A stretch of 64,000 bases of DNA from Aquilaria yunnanensis (taxonomy: Eukaryota; Streptophyta; Magnoliopsida; Malvales; Thymelaeaceae), in assembly GCA_039654915.1 (NCBI GenBank), contig CM077596.1:52450501-52514500 (forward strand), given 5' to 3'. The notes below the pieces were generated by a model. That model worked only from the letters and a program-made list of their open reading frames with translations. It made no database searches and was not told the origin of the DNA. The position numbers and the translations under genes are program-made. Positions 11,160-22,739 of this stretch are shown here, piece by piece (positions within the stretch are counted from its first letter, which is position 1; the number at the start of each line of letters is the position of its first letter).

Positions 11160-13610
11160 GATGGTTGAGATGAGCTCATTCATGCGGGCATTAGCCTTGG
11201 CCCGAAGCTCTGCATATGCTTCTTGTGCCCTTTGGCTGATGAAGCCAACCTTCACAATGAGCTCCACGATGGGGACTATGGCAGTGGTCGAGTTGGAGCT
11301 AGCTTCACCTTGGGGAGGTAATGGTCCATCTAATGGCTCACCTCGATGGCCCTTATCTTATTCTCAGCAGCCTCCAATAGAGAACTCAGCTGCTAGACCT
11401 CGGAGATGGCCTGGACTTCCCTCTCCCCAATATTATGAAAGGCTTCTGCTAACTCCGATAGTTTTTGGCCAAATCCTTGGAGAGCTTATCCTACTTCTCC
11501 CTGCTAGCCTTAAGCTTTTAAAGCTCCTTTGTCAGGGATTCTCTAGTAGTGTACTCCTCCACCAACTTCTTCTTCAATGCCTCATTCGAAGACTTAAAGT
11601 CATCAACCTATAAGGCCAACGATTGCATTATCTTCTCATGGGCATCACATATGTCCTTTATGGAGTAAGTGACGATGGCCTCCTATGGATGAAATCAATT
11701 AGTACTTAACACGAACATGTTCATCACAAAAAACAATAGTGAATGTATGTAAAGGAGGCCACATACAGTGCTTATCAGCTGGGCACTATCCCCTTAGGTG
11801 AGGTGGGTAAGACAGTGCCTGTCTTTAAGGGTCCTCAATCTATCCAGGATGTGATGGGTGAGGTCAATCAAATCCTCCAAGATCGACTCCCCAAGGGCCA
11901 ATACCCACTGTGAGTCGAACACATGATTTGGCACAATCCCCATAAATGCCTTTATGTCTAGCCCTATTCGAGCACCAGGTTTTAGGGCTTGAAGCTATCA
12001 TCCACCTCAAGCATAGGGAGGCTTTGATGAGTAGACTTCGAAGCCACCCTGGACGGCGCCTCTATCAAGGCCTTATGGGGAATGACCCCTGTAGGGATCA
12101 TGGCGAGGAAAAGAAGAAAAAACCCCAATGTCTTTTGGGATAAGCCTTCTGGCAACTTCAATGGGGCCAAGGACAGATAAGGACCACTCCCCCTAGGACG
12201 CTTTGCAAGAGAAACTGGATGAAAAGATCCATAGTTAGCACAGAATAATGTCAAATTGACACAATCAATGCCATGGAATGGAATGTCATCAAAATGAGAC
12301 ATACCATTGCTTCCAACATGTAGCATTTCAGTGCCCCTGGAGGCGGAAGAGTGCACCCTCTTTTGGACTAGCTGAGGCACCCATGAAAGAACAAAAGTAA
12401 ACTCATTATCTAGTTTCACCACTAGGGATACCAATTTGGAAGTTGGAGCTGTAAAGGACTTCCCCAAAACCCCAGACTTATAAGCTACCTCAGCCGGTAA
12501 GATTTAAAACTAACGGGCATCAACCAACTCATTGGTAATGTTGTTGCAATACTTCATGAATTCCCTAGCTCAGCCATCTATATCTACAAAAAGAAAACAC
12601 CAAGTTAGAATCATTTCAGCAAAGAAGAAGCAAGATGAATGAACATATATTTAGGGTATGACTCCCAAGGTCCATTAGACCTTATATGCTTGGAAGGCTA
12701 TCTCGAAGGACTCCACCAACTATCCCTTTTGTCACTAAGCCTAGTTAGCAGGGCTTAACATGCCAGGGTACATCATGTGGGCCCTGCTGATTCCTACCCA
12801 CCTGAACAACGTCTCCTTGATTTTTGTGTAATATATGGGGGGCAAGTCCATGAAGTTAGTGTTTCCCACCACTGACTCCAACTTGGTAAAGAACTCGGTG
12901 TAAGCTCGATGACCCTTAGAGTCCCCGTAAATCAAAGGCCTATAAACCAGGCCTACTGGGGGTCTTTGCCCACTCACATGGGAAGCCCCATGCATGTTCC
13001 CTGAAAGTGTAGAATAAATGGTCTTTCCACTCGGCCCACGAGTCCTTGTAGTAGACGAATGGAAAAGACTTGTTCCCTCATCGATTAATAGATGCCACAT
13101 GGAAGAATAATGAGTCGTTCTTCAAATTCAACGTGTAAGACTAAAGAAAGAATTCTAGGAAAAGGTCCACCATGGACATCTTGTAGTAGAAGATGAAGGT
13201 GTTTATGTGGGTAAAAAAGTTTGGGGTCAATTGTGAAAACGGCACCTCGAAGTGCTTACAAAACTATACCACTAATGGATGGAAGAAGAACCGAAACCCA
13301 TTTGTAATTAGTCCACAAAGACAGTAAGGACATTGACCTTTGGGTCCCTTCTAACGAGGCCCTCATCCTCCAATGCCTACCTTCTATTAAGAGCAGCCAT
13401 AACCCCGTTTGGCAAAAGAACCTCCTGAGGTTCAACAGAAGGGTTTTCTTAGTGAGTGATGTGCAAGAAAGGTTTCCTCAGTAAGTGACGTCCTTGTACC
13501 TTTAATACTTCAAGATTGGGGATGAATGACTCCTTTGAAGTGTCAACCATGCTAGGGGATAAAGGAATTTGACTGGCATTAGCCTTTCTCGATGATGACC
13601 TTGAATGCAC
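11160..13610 (-). pseudogene. Antisense extra gene of the gypsy element (PF04195-like), decayed
   Basis: This gene reads opposite to gag-pol, between pol and the 3' LTR. The minus-strand translation from about 13580 gives an N-terminal part, then MGFGSSSIHPLVV and LTPNFFTHINTFIFYYK (13180-13300). Then comes a conserved-looking stretch around 12960-13130 (SLFFHVASINR, KSFPFVYYKDSWAEWKDHLF, WGFPCEWAKT), and finally a coiled-coil tail at 11480-11640 (EALKKKLVEEYTTRESLTKEL). This order matches the Putative gypsy type transposon family that Tat and Ogre elements carry in antisense. The function of these proteins is unknown. Many stops are present. The longest clean piece is 11982-12467. Identification rests on remembered family patterns rather than a search. 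Confidence 0.7.
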
Positions 13611-14404
13611 TATTTAGAAAAACTAGCAAAAAGAAAGTAAGGGTTGTTGCAAGCATATGACAAACGGCGGAAGAACAACGGAAAATAAAAAATGATACAA
13701 CAAGCAAAATCAAATCCAAAATGCAAAATTTGTAACATACTAACTAAGCAAAAAAAGAAACAGTTGAGGAAAGCCTGAACTCGTTACCTTATTAGAATCA
13801 CTTGCAAAAGGACCAGAAGATTGAGAAAATAGAGCTGAACGGTACTAAAAGAGAACTTCGAACGGAAGTAAGTGAAAAAAAAGACATAAAATGAAAGCAG
13901 TAGAAAGCAGTGAAATGGTGAAAAAGAATAAGTACCCTACCTTTCATATAGAGGGGACCATGACTTTTAGGTAACCCTTTAGAAATCGCCACCATCATTA
14001 TAGTGAATATTTAGGCCATTAAAAGTAGACACATGGTTGAGAACAACCGCTAAAGAGTCACGCAAGGTCACTTCTCTGAAAATACATTTAATAAGCATCA
14101 TTTCATCCTCTAATCAGACCATTAAAATTGCCACATGTGGAAAAGATGAAGTAGTAATTGAGCTTTTCTTAAACTGATAACATTTCAACACCTTCTTCAG
14201 GAAGGTGTTGAAGGGTCATCATACCCACTAAATCTGATGATGTATGAAAAGCATAGAAATGACATGAATGGGGTACGTAAGGAGACAAAAACACCCAAGT
14301 AAAACACCTTGAAGGGAAATTACAACATTTTAACCTCGCCTTCAAAATATAAGACCTAAAGCCACATTTTCTTAAAGAGAAGGGAGTTATTCGTAAAATA
14401 TGAG
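13611..14404 (+). other. Region before the visible 3' LTR, probably including its start
   Basis: No gene is seen. A purine-rich AGGAAGG just before TGTTGAAGGG at about 14204 could be the polypurine tract and the true 5' end of the 3' LTR, making that LTR about 600 bp. The matching part of the 5' LTR is not present in the window, so this cannot be confirmed by comparison. Confidence 0.4.
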
Positions 14405-14801
14405 ACTATGCACAGCCCGTCATTAGTAAGCCTATATTAGGCAAATCAGAGATGGAAAACCAGAAGCCCAACCCCAACCAGGCCGAAGAAGAAACCCAAC
14501 AAGGATGGAAACAAAATCTATAAATTACGGGATAAACAAGATGATTTCTATCTAGAAGTGATCTTCTTGGATTTTCCCTCCAACTATATAAACTAGCCTC
14601 AGTCACTAATCTTAAGGTATTAGATATCTACCAAGCACTCCACCATTTTCACTTCCTCTGCCGAGAACTGACTTGATCGATAAAGGGTTTCCCTCGGGAA
14701 AAACACCCAAAGGCTATGACATCTTCTTTGGTTGCACGGTCTCCAGTTCACCATCTACCAAGCTCTTAGTCTTAGCCCATACGACCCCACATTGATTATC
14801 A
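14405..14801 (+). repeat. 3' LTR, part matching the 5' LTR
   Basis: It aligns with 438-831 from ACTATGCACA to the final TATCA. The true start may be near 14204. Its end at 14801 marks the right edge of the gypsy element. Confidence 0.8.
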
Positions 14802-14809
14802 ATAGCTAT

Positions 14810-15440
14810 AGACTTTCTTTACAATCTTTTATGACTCCCTTAGTCCATCTCCTACCAACTTCTTCATGACAAAAGCAATTAGTATTTAACCTTAAACCAT
14901 TTGAAGATGGGGGTCCATTTAACTTCTAGAATTATTTTAGTGGAAGGAATTATTTGAGATGGGCCAAGAGCATGAAATTCACCAACTTTCTTGATTACAT
15001 TATTACAGAGTTTCTTATTTTTTAGTAATCAAATTTCAAAGACTCTCCTGTTTCTATCTTAACAAATCTCCCAAAGGTAGAAAGTAAAAAAGGATGCCCT
15101 TTGGAATTCCATGCTAATTAGACTTGGAGAAGTCTAGACAATGTTGCTTAGTCCAGTTTTCAAAAAGCATGTACCCAAGATAAGAGAAGTTAAGGTTGTC
15201 ACATCTTTAACTTTTGAGCAACGGTAAAAGATGTGAGCAATATCATCTTTTTCACTTTTGTAGATAGTACAATTTTGGGGCACAATAAACCTCTTTAGTT
15301 AAGAAAAGAATTAGTAGGGATCTTACTATGAATCAAGAGCCAAATAAAATGTTTTACCTTCAGTAAAGTATGGATACTCCAAATCCAATCCTAAGACCTA
15401 TTCTTAGACATGTAGTTTTTTTTATGATAAATTGATATGT
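14810..15440 (-). pseudogene. LINE-type retrotransposon relic, C-terminal zf-RVT region
   Basis: On the minus strand, one frame around 15310-15390 reads WSIHTLLKVKHFIWLLIHSK followed by IPTNSFL. This is the start of the zinc-binding zf-RVT domain found after reverse transcriptase in plant LINEs (family pattern WxxxxPxKVxxFxWxxxxxxLPTxxxL). Another frame continues with FIVPQNCTIYKSEKDDIAHIFYRC at 15210-15290, matching the CxxC..HxxxxC half of that domain. Frameshifts and stops show it is dead. Only the 3' part of a LINE is seen; the polymerase domain was not found in the window. Confidence 0.65.
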
Positions 15441-16080
15441 TGATGTTAAAGTAAATTTACAATCATTTGAGAATTAACATACAATAGTTTTAGGAGAAAA
15501 AGAAGTATTATTCACATTAACAAGAAGAATCAAGTACTTAATACCATCTAAAATTTTGAAAGAAAACTTATCTCATAGTCATTTATCATCATCAAATATT
15601 TTTATCAACCTTGAGAACATCTCCATGCCCATGAAACGGTCCATAAAGTTTGAATCTCAATTTACCAAAGTCGAATTAATCATCTAACCACAATATTAGT
15701 GTCTTTGCCATTATACACAATTTTTCTTTCCCCTTTCTTACAGATTTCAATTTTCCTTATTTCTTTCTAGATAGGAGAGTAGGATTAAGTGTGTTGGTTC
15801 TTTTATATTTATTGTGAAAAAGTCTTAGTTTATCACTACTATGTTTAACCTCCTAAGCCAATTTAGCAAGATTCTTAGTTTATCACTACTATGTTTAACT
15901 TCCTAAGCCAATTTAGCAAGATGACCTTGATTTTCCTAATTCCCAACCCACCTTCATTCTTTGCTTACTATCCCAATTTACTAAATCCAGTTCCTACTTC
16001 TATTCATTTAAGCCACAAATAAAATCTTCATTGATTTTATCAACTTGATTAAGAGATTTTGTCAATAAAAATAAAATTCA
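15441..16080. other. AT-rich intergenic stretch with a short tandem duplication
   Basis: No gene is seen. A 50-bp unit starting TCTTAGTTTATCACTACTAT is repeated head to tail at 15823-15872 and 15873-15922 with one mismatch (C against T), so the duplication is recent compared with the surrounding decay. Confidence 0.6.
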
Positions 16081-16807
16081 GTGTAGGTTCCTTAACTTAT
16101 TTTTTTGTTTTATTCGGGTCACGTAACTCTACTTTGTCCTAACAAGCTCCTTTAACTCATTTAACATGTTCTATCAAAGTCCTTTTTGTCATTTTGGCTA
16201 TTAACTTTAATGGAATTTTGAAGGGAAATGACAAATCTAGTCTCTAAATTTTATGTCTTTTTTCTCCTAATACCCTAAAACTTATGAATTAACAACTTAT
16301 GTCCCTGAAAGGCAAAATTGCATCAAAAAGAAATTTAAAAAATAGTCTAGTTTTGTTCTTAGCATCCTTTCTCCTTCACCACTAGCTCGACCTCTCCCTT
16401 TGTTACCCACCGTCCTAGTCGCCATTAACCTTTCTCTTTATTGCCCACCATCCCAATCACCCTTGACCTCTCCCTGCCTATTCAGCCTCAATCTCATGTT
16501 TCCCATCATCCCCCTGGCCTTGATCTGTCCCTTTGTCTCCTATTGTCCCCCAATTCCTCGACCTCCCCCTCCAAATTTTCTCATTCTTTCATCTCTTTCC
16601 ATCTCCTTTCGATTTTTCTTCGCTGATTCATCTCCTCATCCTCTAATTCATCTACCTCCATTTTCCTCCAATTCATCTCCTTCTTTTATCTTCGCCAATT
16701 CATCCTTATTCATCTCACCAAAGTATCTTCATTCGTCTATCCATCTTTGCTCCACTTCTAGATTTGAGGATAAGGAAGAACCCAAATCATCTAGTGCAAT
16801 TTTTTAA
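16081..16807. repeat. Left arm of a possible older inverted-repeat element around MULE A
   Basis: The stretch around 16110-16190 (TCACGTAACT, TTTGTCCTA, AGCTCCTTTAACTCATTT) resembles the reverse complement of 22375-22465 (TCACGTAACTTAAATTTGTCCTAGTGAGCTC as read from the other strand). The two are on opposite sides of MULE A and point inward, as terminal inverted repeats would. 16370-16800 is a C/T-rich low-complexity tract; its open frames are not credible genes. Confidence 0.4.
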
Positions 16808-17193
16808 GGCAAAGGGGCACCAAACCCACTGGTTTTTTCAACTCAACATATATCACCCACTACTTTTTTTTTACAATTAAAATTGCCACTAACGTTAATT
16901 TTATAACTAAAATATGCCATTAATGTTTGCAATTAAGTGGAAGGAAGACACTGCTAATGTTAACGAGAGTATATACGGTGACGGAATAGAATATTTTGTT
17001 GAAGTGCATGCTGAGTAGGACAACTGACAAGATGACGTGTATATATGCAAAATGATTTTTGAATTCAAGAGAAAGTTGGATTAAAAATTAGGAACTAGGG
17101 TTCATATTCATTTATAATTAGTTGAAGTTGAATGAGGAATAGAGAGGTAGGTCTTTGGATTAGGGTATTGATTAGGTTTGGGCGTGAAAGGGG

Positions 17194-17902
17194 ATGGCTT
17201 CATCTGAGAGTTGGTCAACAATCTCCCGTAGTAGCAGCGAAGCTGTTGGATTGAATGTTGCTCGAATGTGCAATTGTGGGTTGAGATCCCCAATTGAGAC
17301 ATCATGGACAAAAAGGAATCCAAGACGTCAATTCTACGGATGCCAGAGTTAGGTGGTAAGTATATTACAGTAATTTGTACCACTAAGCAGATGTAGTTTA
17401 ATGGTTTATTGTAACACTGTTAGGTAATTGTTGTAGGATGGTACTCGGTGTGATTATTTTGATTGGTATGTTCAAAATTTCCAAGCCTAGCTACATTTGT
17501 GATTAGGCAGCTTATAAGTGAAAAGCGGGCACTTGAACATAAGAATAATGTTCTGAGACAATGCTACATGTCATTACGAGGTGATATAAAACTAGAGAGA
17601 GAGAGAGGTATATGTGCTTAAAACATAGTGTCACTGAGATAAGGGCTAAGATGGGTGCACTGGCTGGAGAGAATGAGGCACTAAGGTTGAAGGGAAGGGA
17701 CCTCATGTTGAGGCTTGAAGAGCATATGGCTGAGTGTGAAGAAAAACAAAGTTTGAAGTTAGAGCTGATGAAGCTGAAAATGAAGCTGGAAGATCAGAGA
17801 AAGAGGCAAAAGTCATGGTTTTGTAACAGGGGAGAGGGATGCATTTTTATAATGGTTATTTTGTTAGCTTGGTATGGTTTGACATTGGGTATGAGTTCTT
17901 AA
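17194..17902 (+). pseudogene. GRF zinc-finger, coiled-coil, membrane-anchor protein gene carried by MULE A
   Basis: The start ATG at 17194 opens MASSESWSTISRSSS, then VARMCNCGLRSPIETSWT and RRQFYGCQS. This is the CxC(G)...FxGC pattern of the GRF zinc finger, a nucleic-acid-binding domain. The finger is completed after an intron (donor GTAAG near 17356, acceptor near 17436) by DGTRCDYFDWY. Then comes a coiled coil of about 60 residues (17640-17800, rich in Leu, Glu and Lys), and a C-terminal hydrophobic segment (IFIMVILLAWYGLTLGM) that would anchor it in a membrane. A TAG follows the finger in exon 1 and the coil is in a shifted frame, so this copy is probably dead. It faces the transposase gene. 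Its role in transposition is unknown. Confidence 0.75.
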
Positions 17903-18060
17903 ATGTCACCGATCCTTTTCTAATGAATGACAATGTTGGATTCTGTAACAGGGGAGGGAGATTTATTTTTGTAATTGGTTATGTTCTTAGCTTGGTATGG
18001 TTTGACATTGGGTATGAGTTCTTAAATGTCACTAATCCTTTTGTAATGAATGACAATGTT
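17817..18060 (+). repeat. Tandem duplication of the membrane-anchor exon
   Basis: A unit of about 122 bp is present twice in a row, beginning TTTTGTAACAGGGGAG near 17819 and again near 17941. Both copies contain GCTTGGTATGGTTTGACATT and both encode the hydrophobic C-terminus of the GRF-type protein. The copies differ at several positions. Confidence 0.85.
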
Positions 18061-18569
18061 GGATTTTATACGTTGTTCCTGATTTTGTGGTAATGAAGGA
18101 GTAATGCAATCACTGCATAACATGAACAGAAGATATGAATAAAACTTGAAGTTAACTTCACATAGTTGGCAATTACAGGTTCAATCCTCAATGTTTGACC
18201 CTTTGATACAGCACTGGGTCTAAATGGAAAGCATACAACAAAAATGCCAACATATGTCACAGTTTACACTACATAATAAGCTTAGTTCCATAAACAAAGT
18301 CCATACATCACAAAATACATCTGCCTTCAACTTGTCAGTTATTGCCCATGGGTAAATGTTGCAGCCTCCCAAATTGTGCATCATCATTTAAGAACTTGTT
18401 CTTGCTCTGGGGGTTTGGTAAGATAACTGGCAACATAACTGATGTTTGGGACCCCAAGACTTGTGGTTACACAGGTTGTTGCATATTTTTACCACTTGTA
18501 CCTAAGGAAAACAACAACAAACATTTTCATACACAACTTGTTCTATGCTACCAAGGTTGGATTGTATGA

Positions 18570-21545
18570 ATGACAAATTTTTACTTACATTGGATTGTAT
18601 TATTGACAGATTCTATTGGTGTTGCATTAGAGTTTCTTGGTCTCTTAAAAGCTAGTTTACTTGGTCTTGGATTTTCAACTCTCATGAACCTCCCTCTTGT
18701 TATTGAAGTTGATGATCCCCCTGTCCTGCTACCTTTTACCTACAAAGATTATATGTATTAGAAGGAACTTTAGACACAGTTTTATAATGGAAAACCAATT
18801 GTACTTGCTCAGTTGTCTTTGTAGCTTTTGGTGGACATAACTTCTTATTATGTCTCTCCTGTTGGCATAAATTGCACGTGATCAATTGACCAATTCAAGA
18901 TAGCTTTGCAGACCCTTTTTTGGGTTCTCCAGCCTCACACCTTCTATTCTTTTTTGGTCTCCCTGTCATTTTCCTTACACATGGTGGCATTATTGGTATA
19001 CCAGTTGACTTAGGCCATACATTGGGTCCACCCACAGGGTGCATTAAGTGCCTGTAGGCAAGCATGAATTTTTCTTTCTTATAGAATCATCTAAATAATT
19101 TTAAGGGTTCTCCCTCTTCTCCAGAATGCAACAAACAACATGTCTACATGGGATCCTACTTAACTCCGTGCTTCCACAAGTACATTTCTTTGTGCTTAAA
19201 TTCACAGAATGTTGCTGACTTCGACATTTCACCTTAAATTCACGTTCCCCCACTGAATTCTGCCTCCCAATCAGCACTTTCAGTATACTCTTTCTGTAGT
19301 TTGCTCAATATTATATGACCAAAGTTTCCATCCCACCTACTGCCAAATGCTCTCTTCTCAACAAACCTCCTCATCATGTACTTCCTGATATCTTCCAACA
19401 TAGTGAATATTGGTTTTTGCCTAGCCTTCAAGATTTCCTTCACCCTATTAAATGCTTCACATAGGTTATTATGATTGACATCACAATTGCGAAATGTCCT
19501 AAAAAAAGCTTTACACCAATATTTGGGATCAATTCTTAGCAGATCATCCTTTGGACCAGGGAATTAGTCTATCAGCTGAATTGTATCATCAAAAGACCTT
19601 CTAGTTGTACATTTGGCAGCTCTCCAAAACAAGTTTCTCAAAACTGTTCCTCTGTGCTTCTGCTGCCAATTGGCACATATGTGCCTAGTACATCTTCTAT
19701 GCTCTACATGAGGCAGAAGCTCCTCAATGGTAGGTATTAAACCCTACATAACATAAAACAACTTTAGTCTTATTTCATAAAACAAATTAAAGCTGAATTT
19801 TAAAAAAACCTAAGAAGCATACCTTTTGCTGGTCAGATACAATAGTCCATCTGCCACTATTGTGAATTTCAAGGTCCTCCATCAACAGCTTTAGAAGCCA
19901 CGTCCAAGACTCACTGTTCTCAATTTCTACTATAATCCAAGCAATAGGGTACATCTGATTGTTTGCATCCTTCCCAACAGCAATTAACAGTTCTCCCTTA
20001 ACCAAACCCTTCAAGAAACACCCATCAACACCAAAAATAGGTCTACACCCCTCCAAAAAACCTCTTTTGCAAGCTTCAAAATAGAAGTAAATCCTATTGA
20101 ATGTGGAAAATGATATATTAGCTGAAGGAATTAAGTCAAGCACTACAGTTGTCCCTGGATTTGTCCTACGTTCTAACATAATCCCTCAAAAGGTTATTCT
20201 CATCCTTGTAGTTCCCCTCCATTTCATGCCTAGCCATCTTCCTGGCTCTTTTCCCCATGTCATAACTAACACTCAACTTCATATCATTCTTCAAACTTGC
20301 TCTAATCTGATTGATTTTCACTGATGGCTCATCTCTTATCAACTGGCAGTACATCTGGGCAACCAATTTTGCAGAAGCCAACCTCAACTTGAACCTACGC
20401 CTACAAGTGTGAGACTTCTTAATGGATTTAATTTGGAAATAATCAATCTCCTTATTGTATGAAGTCCATACTTTAAATAGACAACCTTCACAACAGACAA
20501 CTTGAACACGCTTTTTTTCATTCACCTTAAAATAGACATCTCTATGTGATTCTACAGCATATCTAGCAACTGCATCTTTAAACTGAAGATTGTCAACAAA
20601 TTGCATACCATTTTGAAATACTACTAAGTCACCTGTAAGGTTGAACATTGGGAATTTGCTTCTCCTGAACCTCAGCCTATCTGCATTGCCTTCATCATCA
20701 AAGTCAATATCTAAGTCTACACTTCTAGCATCTGATGAGTTTATATAATCGGTTGACTCTGACTCACCATCCTCATGTGCCTCTTCATCACCATTAAAAT
20801 CACTATCACCACTATCATCCTTATCCCTATCATCTAAATCATCATCTACCTCATCATCCATTTTTGCCTGTTTTGCCAACCTCTCCCTCGCTTCTCTCAA
20901 CTCATCATCAAAATCAAACAAGTAGCCAACATCATTCAGAAAATCCTCACATGTGAACTGTGTGCCCCCAAAAGAATGGTCTTCCTCACTCTACCCAGCC
21001 CCACTTTTGACTATTTTTTTGTTCCTTTCAACTAATTTTACTTTTTTTCCATCTCCCTTTTGTGTACTGCCTATATTACCCTCAAACCTACCACTTGAAC
21101 CTCCCTCACATATGTCCTCCACATTGTCCTTATAGGTACTCCCCCCATAAAACCCCACATCTTTATTTACTTCACATGTTGTACCCTTACCAACCCTACC
21201 ATGAATATTTACTACTTCACTCAACACCTCTCCATCCTAGTGTTCAATATAAATGCTACCATAACCCCCTCTCAGAAACTGCTTCTTAAAAGCTAGTGCA
21301 CTACTATCATCACACAACAGCTTCAACTCCTCCTTCTTTTCCAATCTCCCTCAATTCACATTATACCATAATCGGCCAACATTTCCTAACTTCAATGACT
21401 CAATCCACATACGAATATCCTCATACCTAGTAAAATACCTTTTGGATACAATGTTTTTCACCGCACCCCCAACATATCTGAAAGGTTCCTCCTCGAACTT
21501 TCTACTGTGATGGATTGCATATACCAAGGGAGCCCTCATCTCTTC
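18570..21545 (-). pseudogene. MURA-type transposase of MULE A, decayed
   Basis: Read from right to left. An N-terminal segment at 21351-21545 (HHSRKFEEEPFRYVGGAV, like the N-terminal domain seen before many plant MuDR proteins) is followed by an acidic linker. Next is the MuDR DNA-binding region (20200-20640: MQFVDNLQFKDAVARYAVES, CCEGCLFKVW, SHTCRRR), then the MULE transposase core (19800-20180: IFGVDGCFLKG with the first catalytic Asp, and WTIVSDQQK with the second). After an intron at about 19745-19808 come IEELLPHVEHRRCTRH and a SWIM zinc finger (19135-19180: CTCGSTELSRIPCRH). A zinc knuckle lies at 18840-18880 (CNLCQQERHNKKLC). In-frame stops near 20990, 21238 and 21343 and a frameshift near 20170 inactivate it. 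Without them it would be a full-length MURA protein that cuts and moves the element. Confidence 0.88.
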
Positions 21546-22106
21546 CGCCCTCCATTTGCATTTTCAGCCATGAAGATCAGTTACCCATGAACTAAAAATC
21601 AACACCAATGCTTCTATTCAATATAAGTTAGACATAAACCAAGACAACTACCAAATTTTGTACATTCTATGAAACCCAAGGAAAACAAAAAAGAAAACAA
21701 AACCAGTACTCCCCATTACCTCAAATCAACAGTGATTCTTCCACTTACAGCCCAATGAACAAATCTCTGCCCTGATTCTCACTTTTTCTGCTGCTAGACA
21801 AAAGCCTTCTCTGTCTCGTCTGATGGTTCAACTGGCGAAACCAGTTTCTCTTCACCTTTTCCTCTCCGGACTTCCCGCCCATTACACCGTATTTCTCACC
21901 TAGCAAAAAAATGTACACATGTTACTCCATATGTGCATGCCACACCAGCAATAAAGCCAACATCAACATCCAGCGTGTCCAAAGTTACGGCGATGGCATA
22001 TTTCAATTATAAAATTAACGTTAGTGGCAATTTTAACTGCAAAAAAAAAAGTAGTTGGTGATATACACTGAGTCAAAAAGACCAGTGGGTTTTTTGCCCC
22101 TTTTGC

Positions 22107-22580
22107 TTTTTTTTTAATTTTCAATTGCATTGGTGTTCAATATTCGATCGCAATGATGTTCAAGAATCTGAATTGAAGGTGCAATTTTTTCAATTTTTTA
22201 TCAGAAGGAAAAAAGAAAATTATGGTCAAAATCATGAATATGGGAGAGAAAATTATGTCTGACGAAGATAACGATTGAAATGTCAAATTTAGAAGTTTTA
22301 AGGTGTGGTGGGTAAGGTTAAGAAAATCTTAGGAATAAATTCGGCATTTTCACTGAATTTTTGTTAAAATTAGCAGTGAAAGTAATGGAAATGATCTAGA
22401 TAAGACGCACCATATGAGACAAATGAGCTCACTAGGACAAATTTAAGTTACGTGACTCAGATAGGATCATTTGTGGACATTTCGCTAATAATGAAGTTAA
22501 ATAATGAGGTTTGCCGAGATTTCACTTTTATCGATCGGTCTAAGTTACTCACTTTACATTCTAATTGTTGTTTTATTTCT
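22107..22580. repeat. Right flank of MULE A, including the possible outer inverted arm
   Basis: No gene is seen. The part at 22375-22465 is the inverted partner of 16110-16190. If these are ends of one older element, MULE A jumped into it. No matching target duplication was identified. Confidence 0.4.
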
Positions 22581-22590
22581 TTATAATTAT
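22581..22590 (+). repeat. Target site duplication of MULE C, left copy
   Basis: TTATAATTAT here is repeated at 29299-29308, directly outside the two inverted ends. Nine bases (TATAATTAT) is the normal Mutator duplication; the tenth matching base may be chance. Confidence 0.85.
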
Positions 22591-22739
22591 GGAAAAATAC
22601 CTGTACCCCCTGAGGTTTGGGCAAACCTACACTCATGTCCCATTTTTTTCAAATACTTATACTGACTCCCTAAGAAATTAACTCCATTATCCACCGTTAT
22701 GATAAAAAAGAAAAAAATTCCTTTGCAGCCCTCCTAGCT

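Larger units (their letters stand above)
438..14801 (+). mobile_element. Decayed Ty3/gypsy LTR retrotransposon, Tat-like lineage
   Basis: Two related LTR segments (438-831 and 14405-14801) bracket recognisable gag, protease, reverse transcriptase, RNase H and integrase remnants on the plus strand, followed by a long region that codes on the opposite strand. Two features point to the Tat lineage: a second RNase H-like block of the archaeal type (about 4210-4660), and an antisense gene downstream of pol resembling the Putative gypsy type transposon family (PF04195). The element is dead, with many in-frame stops, frameshifts and a deletion across the polymerase active site. A hAT transposon is inserted at 6074-10346, so the original element was about 10 kb or a little more. 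The target duplication was not found because the left end is obscured. Confidence 0.85.
16808..22106. mobile_element. MULE A: Mutator-like element with MURA and GRF-type genes
   Basis: Long inverted repeats of about 112 bp (16809-16920 and 21992-22106) define the element. They share GCAAA.GGGGCA at the tips and AAAATTGCCACTAACGTTAA further in. Between them are a GRF zinc-finger gene on the plus strand (17194-17902) and a MURA-type transposase on the minus strand (about 18570-21545); the two genes converge. Both flanks are T-rich (about 16800 and 22107), so the 9-bp target duplication cannot be read with confidence. Stops in both genes indicate an inactive copy. Confidence 0.88.

Noticed and set aside
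11161..12143. Plus-strand frames in the gypsy 3' region
   Set aside because: The minus strand carries the coiled-coil and PF04195-like pattern. The plus-strand frames are its shadows.
16400..16807. Pro/Ser-rich plus-strand frames
   Set aside because: Low-complexity C/T-rich DNA without family resemblance, in the flank of a transposon.
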